34,600 nt of DNA from JAQIBY01 sp046546095. Lineage in GTDB: Bacteria; Bacteroidota; Bacteroidia; Bacteroidales; ML635J-15. A program made the position numbers and the translations under genes. The stretch is from positions 1 through 34,600 of the forward strand of contig JBKGYK010000029.1 in the NCBI GenBank assembly GCA_046546095.1, given 5' to 3'. Positions within the stretch are counted from its first letter, which is position 1. Every line of letters begins with the position of its first letter. Positions 34,244 through 34,600 of the stretch are shown here, in pieces. The notes beneath the pieces are model-generated. The model worked only from the letters and a program-made list of their open reading frames with translations, did not search any database and was not told the origin of the DNA.

Positions 34244-34495
34244 ATGTTTCGCTATGAGCTGGAGGTGTATCCAAACCCGGCAAGCCATCAGTTGCACATC
34301 AACCTGCCCGCAAACTTTCCCGGCGGAGACATGCAGGTCATCAACCAGCAGGGGCAAATCGTAAGCTCCACCCACTTGCCACGGCATGAGCAATCCCCTG
34401 CAGAGCTAAATGTCAGCAGCTATCCCCCCGGGCATTATTTGGTACAGATAAAAACAGGTAAAAACTACTATTATGGTAAATTTGTGAAAAACTAA
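34244..34495 (+). pseudogene. Orphan T9SS type A sorting domain fragment
   Basis: The 83 residues consist of a T9SS sorting domain and nothing else: ELEVYPNPASHQLHINLP at the start, DMQVINQQGQIV in the middle, and PPGHYLVQIKTGKNYYYGKF at the end. There is no signal peptide, and a TGA stop lies 9 bp before the ATG, in frame. This is most simply the remnant of a secreted protein whose front part was lost. It could instead be a piece used as a recombination reserve for sorting domains. The domain itself is intact. Confidence 0.65.
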
Positions 34496-34513
34496 GCATG
34501 AATAATGATCAAC

Positions 34514-34600
34514 AAAAACCCCGAAGGGGTGATATGATTGTAACACAAGAACAGAGAGAATGAAACCAACCCCGCCGGCTGGCGGGTGACACAAAAATGA
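34514..34600. repeat. REP-like palindromic repeats
   Basis: Two related units, each with a short GC hairpin followed by GGGTGA(T/C)A: ACCCCGAAGGGGT with GATATGATTG, and CCCGCCGGCTGGCGGG with TGACACAAAAATGA. The pattern recalls dispersed CCCCG..GGGGTGA repeats common in Bacteroidota intergenic regions. The second runs to the window edge. Confidence 0.6.

Noticed and set aside
34170..34364. 64-residue plus-strand open frame overlapping the T9SS fragment
   Set aside because: Out of frame with the recognisable sorting domain and rich in Cys/Ser by chance; no signal.

Overview
The window looks like a chromosomal segment from a member of the Bacteroidota. The evidence is two proteins with type IX secretion (T9SS) type A C-terminal sorting domains plus an orphan copy of that domain, a TonB-dependent receptor with a carboxypeptidase-regulatory-like N-terminal domain, a DUF4294 protein, the long form of urocanate hydratase, promoters of the TTTG / TAnnTTTG type, and almost no Shine-Dalgarno sequences. 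A HydE-type hydrogenase maturase next to 2-oxoglutarate dehydrogenase genes suggests a facultative rather than strictly aerobic lineage; this is inference. I saw no tRNA, rRNA, CRISPR array, prophage or intact transposase.

Layout. 1-253: four degenerate ~50-bp repeat units. 394-5501 (minus): atypical thioredoxin-fold lipoprotein-like/exported protein, a MITE-like inverted-repeat element, a small lipoprotein, apolipoprotein N-acyltransferase (lnt) and an EamA transporter that overlaps lnt by 4 bp. 5558-7681: convergent DUF4294 protein and a TPR-like exported protein. 7829-12021 (plus): a 1027-residue T9SS-secreted protein with three OB-like and two Ig-like repeats, a strong terminator, then two paralogous small lipoproteins. 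12022-12455: a repeat-rich, hairpin-rich intergenic region carrying an inverted copy of the repeat at position 1. 12456-14462: urocanate hydratase. 14703-15902 (minus): AAA/DUF4143 ATPase with a well-formed promoter surrounded by operator-like palindromes. 16174-18219: zinc metallopeptidase lipoprotein. 18288-18436: long imperfect palindrome. 18480-20930 (minus): sodium:solute symporter and miaA. 21006-22054: Yip1-like membrane protein and smpB. 22128-22639 (minus): frameshifted remnant, probably of an outer-membrane barrel protein. 22724-24653 (minus): LOG-family protein and hydE. 24762-29648 (plus): tightly packed sucA-sucB-SRAP gene run. 29806-31131: second T9SS cargo. 31308-34069: His-rich two-TM protein and TonB-dependent receptor, a likely uptake locus. 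34070-34600: terminator, orphan sorting-domain fragment and REP-like repeats.

How the genes work together. Most of the window is ordinary housekeeping content: Lnt for lipoprotein maturation, MiaA for tRNA modification, SmpB for trans-translation, SucAB for the TCA cycle, HutU for histidine breakdown and SRAP for abasic-site protection. The most interesting points are (i) the AAA/DUF4143 gene, whose own winged-helix segment could bind the three operator-like sites spaced about three helical turns apart around its promoter; (ii) the small protein with three HxH pairs upstream of a TonB receptor whose plug carries a CxxC, a possible transition-metal uptake pair with a palindrome at the -33 element; (iii) a Cys-rich C-terminal tail on SucA; and (iv) several families of structured intergenic repeats.
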